Assembly: GCF_040760005.1 (NCBI RefSeq)
Contig: NZ_CP099760.1
Location: forward strand, 918,501 to 982,500
Direction of reading: 5' to 3'
Source of the DNA: Pseudomonas sp. stari2
GTDB lineage: Bacteria > Pseudomonadota > Gammaproteobacteria > Pseudomonadales > Pseudomonadaceae
DNA: 64,000 nucleotides
Of this stretch, positions 44,687 to 55,614 are shown piece after piece (the stretch's first letter is position 1; every line of letters begins with the position of its first letter). The translations under genes and the position numbers were made by a program. A model generated the notes under the pieces. The model was not told where the DNA came from, made no database searches, and was given only the letters and a program-made list of their open reading frames with translations.

Positions 44687-45421
44687 ATGGAACATGCACC
44701 TTGCATCAGCCAGATCGCCACGTTGCTGGCCGATCCCAAACGCAGCGCAATGATGTGGGCGTTGATGGATGGCTCGGCCCGGCAGACCGAGGAGCTGGCG
44801 CTGCTGGCAGGCCTGTCGCCCTCGTCGGCCAGTGCGCACCTGGGGCGCTTGTCCGCTGGCGGTCTGTTGAAGGTCGAGGCCCGCGGGCGCAAGCGTTTTT
44901 TTCGCCTGGCAGCTCCCGAAATCGGCGCGGCCATCGAGGCCCTGGCCAGCGCCACGCTCGCGAGCGCTCCGCGGGAAATTCCCGACGTGCTCAAGCGCAC
45001 CACGCCGATTGCCAGACCCCAGGCCGCGCCATCGTCACTGCTGCGTGCGCGTTTTTGCGATGACCATCTTGGCGGTACGCTGGCTGCCGACCTGTATCAG
45101 CGCCTGCTCGATTCGGGCTGGATCGAACAGTTCGAACATCGGGTGGTGGTCACCCACAAGGGAGCGACACAATTGGCCAGTCGCGGGGTCTTCATCCAGG
45201 CGCTGGCCCACCGCAATGCCCAGGTGGCTTGCGCTTGCCCGGACTGGAGCGAGCGTCGCCCGCACATGGGCGGTTCACTGGGCGCTGCGTTGCTGCAGTT
45301 GTTCATGCAGTCCGGCTGGTTGATGCTGCCCAACGACTCCCGCGCCCTGCAACTGACGGCGGCGGGGCAACGGGAAATTCATCGATTCGCCCGAGAAACC
45401 GAGCTGGAAATGGCGTTGTAG
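44687..45421 (+). CDS. ArsR-like winged-helix regulator with C-terminal extension
   Basis: A 244-residue regulator. The N-terminal 90 residues are an ArsR-type helix-turn-helix (ISQIATLLADPKRSAMMWAL, GLSPSSASAHLGRLSAGGLL). The remainder (VVTHKGATQLASRGV, VACACPDWSERRPHMGG) is a less common extension with a CxC pair that could sense metal or redox state. AGGGAG lies eight bases before the ATG at 44687. It precedes the MFS gene by 126 bases on the same strand. Confidence 0.85.
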   Translation: MEHAPCISQIATLLADPKRSAMMWALMDGSARQTEELALLAGLSPSSASAHLGRLSAGGLLKVEARGRKRFFRLAAPEIGAAIEALASATLASAPREIPDVLKRTTPIARPQAAPSSLLRARFCDDHLGGTLAADLYQRLLDSGWIEQFEHRVVVTHKGATQLASRGVFIQALAHRNAQVACACPDWSERRPHMGGSLGAALLQLFMQSGWLMLPNDSRALQLTAAGQREIHRFARETELEMAL

Positions 45422-45547
45422 GGCACGTCTCGCCAGTGCGCTGATGACGGGCGTCGTCTACGGTTGGGAACAGGTCGCATCTGGCATAAGCGCTGAACGG
45501 CTATCGCGCACACTCGATCCGCGGACATTTCGGATGGAGGAGGTGGC

Positions 45548-46927
45548 ATGGACACAGGAAGCTTCAGCGCGGCGGATCGACTGGAACGCCTGCCGGTCAG
45601 CGGTTATCACCGGATCATATTCATCATCATCGCCCTGGCGTTTTTCTTCGACTCCATGGATCTGGCGATGATGACCTTCCTGCTTGGCTCGATCAAAACC
45701 GAATTCGGCCTGAGTAGCGCCGAGGCCGGTCTGCTCGCCAGTTCGAGTTTTTTCGGCATGGTGCTGGGGGCGTCGCTGTCCGGACTACTCGCTGATCGTT
45801 TTGGCCGCAAACCGGTATTTCAGTGGAGCATCGTATTGTGGGGCGTGGCCAGTTACCTGTGCTCCACGGCGCAAACGGTCGAGAGCCTGACGCTGTTCCG
45901 CATCCTGCTGGGGATCGGCATGGGCATGGAGTTTCCGATTGCCCAGTCGATGCTGTCGGAGCTGATCCCGGCTCGTCGCCGCGGGCGCTACATTGCCTTG
46001 ATGGACGGCTTCTGGCCGCTGGGTTTTGTCGCCGCCGGGGTGCTTTCGTATTTCCTGCTGCCGCTGATTGGCTGGCGCGACATCTTTCTGGTGTTGGCGG
46101 TGCCGGCAGTATTTGTACTGGCGATCCGCTTTTTCATTCCCGAGTCGCCGCGCTGGCTGGAGCAGGCGGGCAAGCATGAGGCCGCGGATAAGGTGCTGTG
46201 CACGATAGAGAGTAAGGTGCGGGCGTCGCTTGGCGGGGCTGCGTTGCCGGAGCCGGTTCGCCTGCCTCGGGTGATCACGCCTCCGGGCAACTTCCTGTCG
46301 GCCCTCGGCCAGATCTGGTCGCCGCTGTACCGCCAGCGCACAATGATGCTCTGGAGTCTATGGTTCTTTGCATTGCTCGGGTTCTACGGACTGACGTCCT
46401 GGCTCAGCGCGTTGCTGCAACAGTCGGGGTTCGCGGTCACTCAGTCGGTGTATTACACGGTGCTGATTTCCCTGGGCGGGATTCCCGGGTTCCTGATGGC
46501 GGCCTGGCTGGTGGAGCGCTGGGGACGTAAACCGGTGTGCATCGTTACGTTGCTGGGCGGCGGGGTGATGGCGTTTCTGTACGGCCAGAGTGCGGTGTTC
46601 GGCGGCAATGTCGGGCTGCTGATCGGCACGGGTCTGTTGATGCAGTTTTTCCTGTTCGGCATGTGGGCGGTGCTCTATACCTACACGCCGGAGTTGTACC
46701 CGACATCGGCGCGGGCGACGGGCTCGGGTTTCGCCTCGGCCATCGGGCGCATGGGGTCGCTGCTCGGGCCGTTGATCACCGGGTTGGTTTTTCCGATTAC
46801 CGGGCAGGGCGGGGTGTTTGCGCTGGGGGCGTTGTGCTTTGCGATAGCCGCGGGAGTGGTGTGGCTGTTCGGGATGGAGACCCGGGGCAAGACGCTGGAA
46901 GAGTTGACTGAAACGGTTGTGCGCTGA
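45548..46927 (+). CDS. MFS transporter, sugar-porter/aromatic-acid type
   Basis: A 459-residue permease with twelve helices. DSMDLAMMTFLLGSI in the first helix and loop ADRFGRKPVFQW are of the aromatic acid:H+ symporter/sugar porter type. RFFIPESPRWLEQAGK matches the conserved PESPRWL motif, and the end METRGKTLEEL matches the C-terminal sugar-porter motif. GGAGG precedes the ATG. Probably controlled by the ArsR-like gene upstream. Substrate unknown. Confidence 0.9.
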   Translation: MDTGSFSAADRLERLPVSGYHRIIFIIIALAFFFDSMDLAMMTFLLGSIKTEFGLSSAEAGLLASSSFFGMVLGASLSGLLADRFGRKPVFQWSIVLWGVASYLCSTAQTVESLTLFRILLGIGMGMEFPIAQSMLSELIPARRRGRYIALMDGFWPLGFVAAGVLSYFLLPLIGWRDIFLVLAVPAVFVLAIRFFIPESPRWLEQAGKHEAADKVLCTIESKVRASLGGAALPEPVRLPRVITPPGNFLSALGQIWSPLYRQRTMMLWSLWFFALLGFYGLTSWLSALLQQSGFAVTQSVYYTVLISLGGIPGFLMAAWLVERWGRKPVCIVTLLGGGVMAFLYGQSAVFGGNVGLLIGTGLLMQFFLFGMWAVLYTYTPELYPTSARATGSGFASAIGRMGSLLGPLITGLVFPITGQGGVFALGALCFAIAAGVVWLFGMETRGKTLEELTETVVR

Positions 46928-46934
46928 GACCGGA

Positions 46935-46971
46935 AAAGCCGTTCGAACACGGGCGTGTTCGAACGGCTTTC
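46935..46971. terminator. Bidirectional terminator between MFS and adenine deaminase genes
   Basis: A 17-base left arm AAAGCCGTTCGAACACG (46935-46951) matches CGTGTTCGAACGGCTTT (46954-46970), giving a stem of at least 16 bp with A and T flanks. It serves both convergent genes. Confidence 0.92.
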
Positions 46972-46976
46972 TACTG

Positions 46977-48978
<2,002 letters not shown>

Positions 48979-49008
48979 ACACAATCCTTGAATACGCAGA
49001 AATCCAAT

Positions 49009-49032
49009 TGTGGGAGCAAGCCCGCTCCCACA
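49009..49032. repeat. REP-type palindrome
   Basis: TGTGGGAGC (49009-49017) and GCTCCCACA (49024-49032), loop AAGCCC. This is the common P. fluorescens intergenic palindrome and lies between the oxygenase and BMP genes. Confidence 0.8.
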
Positions 49033-49056
49033 GGTGGAATGGTGGTGGGGCCGGTC

Positions 49057-50130
49057 TTACTTCGGCATCTCGGCCTTCATGCCTTCGACGTAATAGTTCA
49101 TCGACGCCAGTTCCACGTTGGTCGCGCTCTTGCCCGCCGGGATTTTCTCGACCCCGGCCTGATCCTTGATCGGCCCAGTGAAGGGCTGCAGGGCGCCGCT
49201 CTTGATGTCGGCGATGATCTGCTCGGCTTCGGCCTTCACCGGTGCCGGCACCAGATCGCTGATCGGCAGTTCGACCGTGCCTTCCTTCAGCCCGCCCCAG
49301 TAGTCCTGGGATTTCCAGTTGTGGTCGATCACGCTCTGGGTCGCCTGAATGTAGTGCGGTGCCCAGTCGTTGACGATTGAAGTCAGCACCGCTTTCGGAC
49401 CGAAGTGCGCCATGTCCGAAGCGTAGCCCACGGCGTACACGCCACGCCGCTCGGCGGCCTGAATCGGCGCCGGGCTATCCGTGTGCTGGAACACCACGTC
49501 CACGCCCTGATCGATCAGCGCGTTGGCGGCGTCGGCTTCCTTGCCAGGATCGAACCACGAGTTGACCCACACCACTTTGATCTCGGTGCCGGGGTTGTAC
49601 TTGTTCAGGGCCAGCTGGATGGCGTTGATGTCGCGGATCACTTCCGGAATCGGGAACGAGGCGACGTAACCGATCTTCTTGGTCTTGGTCATCTTCGCCG
49701 CGAGGAAGCCGCCGACATAACGGCCCTCATACGTGCGCGCCAGATAGGTGCCGAGGTTCTTCTCCTGCTTGTAGCCGGTAGCGTGTTCGAAGGTCACCTT
49801 GGGAAACTGCTTGGCGACTTTCACCGTGGGGTTCATATAGCCGAAGGAGGTGGTGAAGATCAGGTCGTAATTGTCCTTGGCCATGTTGCGGATCACCCGC
49901 TCGGCATCGGCGCCTTCGGCGACGTTTTCCACGTAGTTGGTGGTGATCTGCGTGCCGAGCTTTTCCGCCAGCGCCTTGCGCCCCTGTTCATGCTGATACG
50001 TCCAGCCGTGGTCGCCGATGGGGCCGATGTAGACGAAACCGACTTTCAGTGGATCGGCGGCACTGACGCCCAGGCTGAGGCCGAGGCCCATGGCGATGCA
50101 CAGCAGTTTCTGCAATGGACGTTTTTGCAT
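49057..50130 (-). CDS. BMP-family (PnrA-like) nucleoside-binding protein of an ABC importer
   Basis: Periplasmic receptor expected to bind purine nucleosides or bases. The 357-residue precursor has a signal peptide (MQKRPLQKLLCIAMGLGLSLGVSAA). BMP-family features are VGFVYIGPIGDHGWTYQHEQG near the mature N-terminus, IFTTSFGYMNPTVKVAK and YAVGYASDMAHFGPK. The start at 50130 is set by the signal peptide. Its permeases and ATPase are not adjacent; the only BMP-type set in the window is at 54.7-58.3 kb. Confidence 0.92.
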   Translation of the reverse strand: MQKRPLQKLLCIAMGLGLSLGVSAADPLKVGFVYIGPIGDHGWTYQHEQGRKALAEKLGTQITTNYVENVAEGADAERVIRNMAKDNYDLIFTTSFGYMNPTVKVAKQFPKVTFEHATGYKQEKNLGTYLARTYEGRYVGGFLAAKMTKTKKIGYVASFPIPEVIRDINAIQLALNKYNPGTEIKVVWVNSWFDPGKEADAANALIDQGVDVVFQHTDSPAPIQAAERRGVYAVGYASDMAHFGPKAVLTSIVNDWAPHYIQATQSVIDHNWKSQDYWGGLKEGTVELPISDLVPAPVKAEAEQIIADIKSGALQPFTGPIKDQAGVEKIPAGKSATNVELASMNYYVEGMKAEMPK

Positions 50131-50214
50131 GAACGCGAACTCCCTTTTGTTGTGTGTGGGGAGGGCAATGCAAAAGGCTGACCAAGCGGACAACAAATCG
50201 AGTCGAAATCGCGA

Positions 50215-50296
50215 CGAGGCCTTTGCGGGCAAGCCCGCTCCCACAAAAACACCGCGATCCCTGTGGTAGCGAGCTTGCTCGCGATGAGGCCGGCCG
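50215..50296. repeat. Pair of REP-type palindromes
   Basis: GCGGGC (50225-50230) with GCCCGC (50233-50238), and GCGAGC (50269-50274) with GCTCGC (50277-50282), each in the familiar flanks (GAGGCC and CCCACA; CTGTGGTA and GATGAGG). They lie between the divergent BMP receptor and antiporter genes. Confidence 0.8.
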
Positions 50297-50417
50297 GGCC
50301 GAAAAAAGTGCATGTCCTTACAGAGACGCCATTCACTGGTGCGCTAAGGTGTAACGAAACGTTAGCGCCGCCCCGCAGTCAGTAGCTCATTCGCACTCTT
50401 CGGCAAAAAGGCCCGTC

Positions 50418-51509
50418 ATGTTCACCATCCTCAAGCAAGAAAGCTTTCTGCTGTTGGCCGTCATCGCCGCCTGTGTTGCCTATCCGCTGGAGCACTGGTT
50501 GCTGCACAGCGGCCAGGTCGTTGCCCTGACGGCCGGGCTGGTGCTGATCGCGTTCATCGTCGCCGCCTCGATGCGCGTCGCCCATCAGGCCGAACTGCTC
50601 GCGGAAAAGGTCGGCGATCCTTATGGCACGATGATCCTGACCCTCGCCGCCGTGCTGGTGGAAGTGGTGATCCTGGCGATCATGATGAGCAACGAAGCCT
50701 CGTCGACTCTGGTGCGCGACACGATCTATTCGGCGGTGATGCTCGACATCAACGGCATCCTTGGTCTTGCCGCGCTGATGGGCGGGATCAAGCATGGCGA
50801 GCAGTCCTACAACGACGACTCGGCCCGCAGTTACAGCGTAATGATCCTCACCGCCATGGGCGTATCGATGGTGGTGCCGGAGTTCATTCCCGTGGCCGAC
50901 TGGAAAATCTATTCGGCGTTCACCATCGGCGCGATGGTGCTGCTTTACGCATTGTTTTTGCGGATGCAGGTCGGGCCGCACAGTTATTTTTTCAGCTATA
51001 GCTACCCGGATAAACGCCGCAGGAAAGAGCCGGCGGAGCAGGAGCCGAAACCGGTCAGCCTGGCACTGTCGATCGGCATTCTGGTCTTCGGTGTGGTGGT
51101 GATCGGTGCACTGGCCGAGGTGATGTCCAAGACCCTCGATCTGGGGCTGGAAGGGACGGGCGCACCGCCGGTGATTACGGCGATTCTGGTGGCGGCGATT
51201 TCAGCCGCGCCGGAGATTCTGACCGCGTTGCGTGCAGCGTTGGCCAACCGCATGCAGTCGGTGGTCAACATCGCGATGGGGGCTTCGTTGTCGACGGTGA
51301 TCCTGACGGTGCCGGTGATGGAAGCGATGGCGCTCTACACCGGTCAGCCGTTTCAGATGGCTATGACGCCGGTGCAGACCGTGATGATCTTCATCACGCT
51401 GATCGTCAGCGCGATCAACCTCAATGACGGCGAGACCAATGCCATTGAGGGCATGACCCATTTTGTGTTGTTTGCGACGTTCATCATGTTGTCGCTGCTG
51501 GGGTTGTGA
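50418..51509 (+). CDS. Calcium/proton antiporter (CaCA family, ChaA-like)
   Basis: A 363-residue inner-membrane cation exchanger with about eleven hydrophobic segments. The two alpha-repeat motifs are GDPYGTMILTLAAVLVEVV and SAAPEILTALRAALANRMQ, separated by an acidic/basic cytoplasmic loop (KRRRKEPAEQEPKP). This type exports Ca2+ and sometimes Na+ or K+ in exchange for H+. It is unrelated by function to the purine genes around it. Confidence 0.9.
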   Translation: MFTILKQESFLLLAVIAACVAYPLEHWLLHSGQVVALTAGLVLIAFIVAASMRVAHQAELLAEKVGDPYGTMILTLAAVLVEVVILAIMMSNEASSTLVRDTIYSAVMLDINGILGLAALMGGIKHGEQSYNDDSARSYSVMILTAMGVSMVVPEFIPVADWKIYSAFTIGAMVLLYALFLRMQVGPHSYFFSYSYPDKRRRKEPAEQEPKPVSLALSIGILVFGVVVIGALAEVMSKTLDLGLEGTGAPPVITAILVAAISAAPEILTALRAALANRMQSVVNIAMGASLSTVILTVPVMEAMALYTGQPFQMAMTPVQTVMIFITLIVSAINLNDGETNAIEGMTHFVLFATFIMLSLLGL

Positions 51510-51572
51510 TTGATCTCTCCCACGCTGACGGTTCGATGCCTCGACGTGGGAGCGATCAGGTCAGAAGGGTAA

Positions 51573-52931
51573 TCAGGTGCCGGCGATCAACTGTCGAGCT
51601 GCCTGACTGTGATCGGCAATCAGGCCTTTGAGATCCAGCCCTTCAACCTGCCCGTCAACCACGCGCCACTTGCCGCCGACCATCACCCGATCCGCGCGGT
51701 CCGCACCGCACAACAGCAGCGCCGAAATCGGGTCATGGCTGCCGGAGAAGCGCAGCTCATCGAGCTTGAACAACGCCAGATCCGCCTGCTTGCCCACCGC
51801 CAGCTCACCGATATCGGTGCGGCCCAGCAGGCTCGCCGAACCCTTGGTCGCCCAGCCCAGCACGCGTTCTGGGGTGATCTTCTCGGCACCGTAACGCAGG
51901 CGCTGAATGTACAGAGCCTGACGCGCCTCGAGGATCATGTTCGACGCATCGTTGGACGCCGAGCCATCCACACCGATACCGAACAATGCGCCGGCATCGG
52001 TCAGTTCGATGCTCGGGCAGATGCCGGACGCCAGGCGCATGTTCGAGCTCGGGCAGTGGCAGATACCGGTGCCGGCCGCTCCGAGACGGGCGATTTCGTC
52101 GGGGTTGAAGTGGATGCCGTGGGCCAGCCAGGTGCGCGGGCCGAGCCAGCCGACGCTGTCCAGATAATCCACGGTGCGCAGGCCGAAGCGTTGCAGGCAG
52201 AAATCTTCTTCGTCGAGGGTTTCGGCGAGGTGAGTGTGCAGGCGCACATCAAGCTTGTTCGCCAGTTCGGCGCTGGCGGACATGATTTCCGGGGTCACCG
52301 AGAACGGCGAGCACGGCGCCAGAGCGATCTGGATTTGCGCACCGTCGCCACGTTCGTGGTACTCGTGAATGAGGCGCTGGCTGTCGTCGAGAATCACCTG
52401 GCCTTCCTGTACGGTCTGCTGCGGAGGCAGGCCGCCGTCCTTCTCACCGAGGCTCATCGAACCACGGGTGAGCATGGCGCGCATGCCCAGTTCGCGCACG
52501 GTTTCGACTTGCACGTCGATGGCGTTTTCCAGGCCATCCGGGAACAGGTAGTGGTGATCGGCGGCGGTGGTGCAACCCGACAGCAGCAACTCGGCCAGCG
52601 CGACTTTGGTGGCGAGGGCGAGTTTTTCAGGCGTCAGGCGCGCCCAGACCGGGTACAGGGTTTTCAGCCACGGGAACAACGGCTGGTTGACCACCGGCGC
52701 CCAGGCGCGGGTCAGGGTCTGATAGAAGTGGTGATGGGTGTTGATCAGGCCCGGCAGGATCACGTGTTCACGGGCGTCGAACACTTCATTGCATGGGGCG
52801 GAGGGTTGCTGGCCAGCGCCGAGCACTTCGGTGATCACACCGTCTTGCAGCACCAGGCCGCCACGGGCATCGAGACCGTTGGCCGTGAAAATGGCGAGGG
52901 GATTTTTTAACCAGATACGGGTCGCAGGCAT
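51573..52931 (-). CDS. 8-oxoguanine deaminase
   Basis: A 452-residue amidohydrolase that deaminates 8-oxoguanine to uric acid. The first metal motif is LINTHHHFYQTLTRAW; later ones are LHTHLAETLDEE, LAHGIHF and GVDGSASNDASN. Length and order fit the Pseudomonas enzyme that was characterised as 8-oxoguanine rather than guanine deaminase (PA0142 by recall). It is convergent with the antiporter. Its position between transporter parts fits oxidised-purine salvage. Confidence 0.92.
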   Translation of the reverse strand: MPATRIWLKNPLAIFTANGLDARGGLVLQDGVITEVLGAGQQPSAPCNEVFDAREHVILPGLINTHHHFYQTLTRAWAPVVNQPLFPWLKTLYPVWARLTPEKLALATKVALAELLLSGCTTAADHHYLFPDGLENAIDVQVETVRELGMRAMLTRGSMSLGEKDGGLPPQQTVQEGQVILDDSQRLIHEYHERGDGAQIQIALAPCSPFSVTPEIMSASAELANKLDVRLHTHLAETLDEEDFCLQRFGLRTVDYLDSVGWLGPRTWLAHGIHFNPDEIARLGAAGTGICHCPSSNMRLASGICPSIELTDAGALFGIGVDGSASNDASNMILEARQALYIQRLRYGAEKITPERVLGWATKGSASLLGRTDIGELAVGKQADLALFKLDELRFSGSHDPISALLLCGADRADRVMVGGKWRVVDGQVEGLDLKGLIADHSQAARQLIAGT

Positions 52932-53080
52932 TGTGGCCGGCTCCTCTGAAAGTTGGGTTCAGGGTTGCCAGCTCAGTGTTGCCCTGTCTGCTGATCCAGG
53001 GTCGCCGCGAAGGACGAGGTGCGGAGTTTCGAACAAAATGTTGCGACGGGCAAGCCCAACCCGACCAGACACCGGGATAA

Positions 53081-53106
53081 CCCTGTGGGAGCGAACCCCC
53101 ACAGGG
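53081..53106. repeat. Palindrome between deaminase and SDR genes
   Basis: CCCTGTGGG (53081-53089) and CCCACAGGG (53098-53106), 8-base loop. It lies just after the SDR stop codon (minus strand) and may act as a transcript end as well as a REP remnant. Confidence 0.65.
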
Positions 53107-53114
53107 TCCAGTGA

Positions 53115-53810
53115 TTACCAGGGAATGGTTTCACCTTTGTAGTTCACGAAGTGATGGCCGCCCTTGCCGGTAAACGCGTCCACTTGATCCACCAGGCCAC
53201 GGGTGCTGGTCTCCACGTCGATGTCGGCGCCTTCGCCGCCCATGTCGGTTTTCACCCAGCCCGGATGCAGCGACAACACCGTGAGTTTCTGCTCGCCCAA
53301 CTGAGTGACGAAGCTGTTGGTCATCGAGTTCAGCGCCGCTTTGCTGGCCTTGTACAGCGCCAGTTCCGGCGCGTCGGGCATGGTCACGCTGCCGAGCACC
53401 GAACTCATGAACGCCAGCACGCCGCTGCCGTCGCGAATCTGTCCGACGAAGCGTTGGGCCAGGTTGATCGGCGCCACGGCGTTGGTGAAGAACAGCTGAC
53501 CGACTTCCGCCAGTGTCGCGCCACCCGGGGTCTGCACGTCAGGGCCTTTGACCCCGGCATTGACGAACAGCAGGTCGAAAGTCTCGCCCTTGAGCCGCTG
53601 GCTCAGAGCGATCACCGCTTGCTGGTCGTCCATGTCGAGTTTTTCGATCTGCACGTTACCCAGTGCTTTCAGTGCCTCGGCGTTCGCAGGATTGCGAACC
53701 GTGGCGGTGACTTGCCAGCCGTCGGCCAGCAGGGTTTTCACCAGTCCCAGGCCCAGGCCCCGGGAGGCGCCGATGATCAGTGCGTGCTTGGCAGAATTCA
53801 ATGCGGACAT
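53115..53810 (-). CDS. Short-chain dehydrogenase/reductase
   Basis: A 231-residue NAD(P)-dependent SDR. Cofactor motif is ALIIGASRGLGLGLVKTL, with FVNAG, catalytic Ser in AFMSSVLGSV and YxxxK in ALYKASKAAL. It is of the C-factor-like (CsgA) classical group. It lies 27 bases downstream of the MerR-family gene and is probably cotranscribed with it. Substrate unknown. Confidence 0.9.
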   Translation of the reverse strand: MSALNSAKHALIIGASRGLGLGLVKTLLADGWQVTATVRNPANAEALKALGNVQIEKLDMDDQQAVIALSQRLKGETFDLLFVNAGVKGPDVQTPGGATLAEVGQLFFTNAVAPINLAQRFVGQIRDGSGVLAFMSSVLGSVTMPDAPELALYKASKAALNSMTNSFVTQLGEQKLTVLSLHPGWVKTDMGGEGADIDVETSTRGLVDQVDAFTGKGGHHFVNYKGETIPW

Positions 53811-53837
53811 GATGGGCTTTCCTTGAAAGTTGAAAGA

Positions 53838-54188
53838 TCACGGGTTCAATGGACAGCGTTGACCGAGCCGATGCTGCAATTCGTGGCGCAGCTCGCCGAG
53901 TTCGGCGATGCGGGTTTCGACCAGCTTGAGTTTGTCTTGCAACAGTTGCGTGACGGTGGTGTCGGGATTTGGCGATTGCCACAACGCGCCAACACTGCTG
54001 CCGATCTCGCCGAGGGTAAAGCCCAGGCGCTGCGCCGTTTTGATGTAGAGCACCAATTGCACCATCTCCGGGGGATAGTCGCGATAACCGTTGGCGCTGC
54101 GTTGCGCCGCGATCAATCCGCGCTCCTCGTAAAAACGCAGCGTGTCACGGCTGACATCGCAGGCCTGGGCTAACTCACCGATGCGCAT
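53838..54188 (-). CDS. MerR-family transcriptional regulator
   Basis: A 116-residue MerR protein: HTH RIGELAQACDVSRDTLRFYEERGLI, wing NGYRDYPPEMVQLVLYIKTAQ, and a coiled coil. The C-terminus is short (QRCPLNP) with one cysteine, so no CueR- or ZntR-type metal site is visible; it may sense an organic or redox signal. It is divergent from the small membrane protein across 80 bases that contain a MerR-type operator. Confidence 0.88.
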   Translation of the reverse strand: MRIGELAQACDVSRDTLRFYEERGLIAAQRSANGYRDYPPEMVQLVLYIKTAQRLGFTLGEIGSSVGALWQSPNPDTTVTQLLQDKLKLVETRIAELGELRHELQHRLGQRCPLNP

Positions 54189-54208
54189 CTTGCAGGTCTC
54201 GAAAGTGT

Positions 54209-54239
54209 TTGACCCTGGAGCATACTCCAGGCTTTACCG
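54209..54239 (+). promoter_or_regulatory. MerR-type operator/promoter of the membrane-protein gene
   Basis: TTGACC (54209-54214) is followed by palindrome CCTGGAG-CATA-CTCCAGG (54214-54231) and a weak minus-10 (TTTACC or TACCGT) at a spacing of 18-20 bases. It reads towards the gene at 54269. The regulator gene starts 21 bases on the other side. Confidence 0.75.
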
Positions 54240-54268
54240 TGGTTGCTCCCTTAATTTTCGGAGCAAGG

Positions 54269-54688
54269 ATGATGTGGACTTCAACGCAGTATCGGCAGTT
54301 GGTGCGCGGCAGCGCCTGGTATGACTTGATCGTGACGGCGGCGTTTGTCACACCGTGGAGTTTTGCTGTGTTGCATGGGTTGCTGACGGCGCTGAGTCAG
54401 GCGCTGGAGCTGCCCGGTGAGCTGCCGCCGTTCGAACCGGCGCACCTGTTGATAGCCAATCTGTTCGGTTCGGTGGTGTGCTTGTGGGCGGTGCTGCGGA
54501 TTCGTGATCCGCAGCCGGTTTATGGGCGCTATGACGCGGTGGGCCGGTTTCTGTTCGCCGCGTGGATGACGTATGCCCTGGCCCACGGTGCCAGTTCGTT
54601 GGTGATGGGTTTCCTGGTTCTCGAAGTGGCGTGGGGCATCGCTCAGGCATTGCCGGTTCGGCCGCTGTCGCGAGCCGTCACGGCTTAA
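54269..54688 (+). CDS. Small four-helix membrane protein
   Basis: A 139-residue protein starting MMWTSTQYRQLVRGSAWYDLI. It has about four hydrophobic segments (FVTPWSFAVLHGLLTAL, LLIANLFGSVVCLWAVL, FLFAAWMTYALAHG, LVMGFLVLEVAWGI). No family is firmly recognised. GGAG lies five bases upstream of the first of two adjacent ATGs. The MerR-type promoter upstream suggests it is the regulator's target. Its stop overlaps the convergent permease gene by four bases. Confidence 0.75.
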   Translation: MMWTSTQYRQLVRGSAWYDLIVTAAFVTPWSFAVLHGLLTALSQALELPGELPPFEPAHLLIANLFGSVVCLWAVLRIRDPQPVYGRYDAVGRFLFAAWMTYALAHGASSLVMGFLVLEVAWGIAQALPVRPLSRAVTA

Positions 54689-55614
54689 TGCCCGGCCTGC
54701 CACGGCTGCCCCAGTGATACCGGCGCATACAACCGTGTACGCACTGCATCCCGCGACAACAACACCAGCACCAGAATGGTCGCGACATACGGCAGCATCG
54801 CCAGCAAGCTCGAAGGAATCGCCAGCCCCAACCCCTGCGCCACCAGGTGCAGGATGCTGGCGAGTCCGAACAGATAGGCGCCGAGCAACAGTCGCCACAC
54901 CCGCCAACTGGCGAACACCACCAGCGCGAGGGCGATCCAGCCACGCCCGGCGGTCATGTTCTCGGCCCACATCGGCGTGTACGCCAGCGACAGATAAGCT
55001 CCGGCCAACCCGGCCATCGCTCCGCCAAACAATACGGCCAGTGTACGCACGGTCAGCACCGGCAGCCCCATGGCACTGGCTGCGTCCGGGTTCTCGCCGA
55101 CCGCTTGAATGATCAGCCCGATACGGCTTTTGACGATCACCCAGGCCACCAGCGCAAACAGCGCGAACGACAGATACACCAGCAGATCCTGGGCAAACAA
55201 CATGCGGCCGATCAGCGGGATTTCGCTCAAGTAAGGAATGGCGAGCGGCTCGAAACCGGCCAGCGGTTTGCCAACCCACGCTGCGCCGACAAAGGTCGAC
55301 AGGCCCACGCCAAAAATCGTCAGTGCCAGCCCGGTCGCCACCTGATTGGCATTGAACACCAGCGCCACCAGAGCAAACAGCGACGACAACAGCATCCCGG
55401 CGAGCATCGCCAACACCACGCCGAGCCATAGATTGCCGGTGCTGAAGGCGACGATGAAACCAATCACGGCACCAAACAGCATCATCCCTTCCTGCCCGAG
55501 GTTGAGCACGCCGCTCTTTTCGCAGATCAGTTCACCCAGCGCCACCAGCAACAGCGGAGTGCCGCAGCGCACCATGGCGTAGAAAATATTGCTCAGCAGA
55601 TCGATATCCATCAC
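54685..55614 (-). CDS. BMP-type nucleoside ABC transporter permease 2
   Basis: A 309-residue inner-membrane permease of the YufQ/RbsC-related BPD_transp_2 family. It has GELICEKSGVLNLGQEGMMLFGAVIGF near the N-terminus, and LFGGAMAGLAGAYLSLAYTPMW in the family signature region. Its start overlaps the stop of permease 1 by four bases. Confidence 0.92.
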   Translation of the reverse strand: MMDIDLLSNIFYAMVRCGTPLLLVALGELICEKSGVLNLGQEGMMLFGAVIGFIVAFSTGNLWLGVVLAMLAGMLLSSLFALVALVFNANQVATGLALTIFGVGLSTFVGAAWVGKPLAGFEPLAIPYLSEIPLIGRMLFAQDLLVYLSFALFALVAWVIVKSRIGLIIQAVGENPDAASAMGLPVLTVRTLAVLFGGAMAGLAGAYLSLAYTPMWAENMTAGRGWIALALVVFASWRVWRLLLGAYLFGLASILHLVAQGLGLAIPSSLLAMLPYVATILVLVLLSRDAVRTRLYAPVSLGQPWQAGH

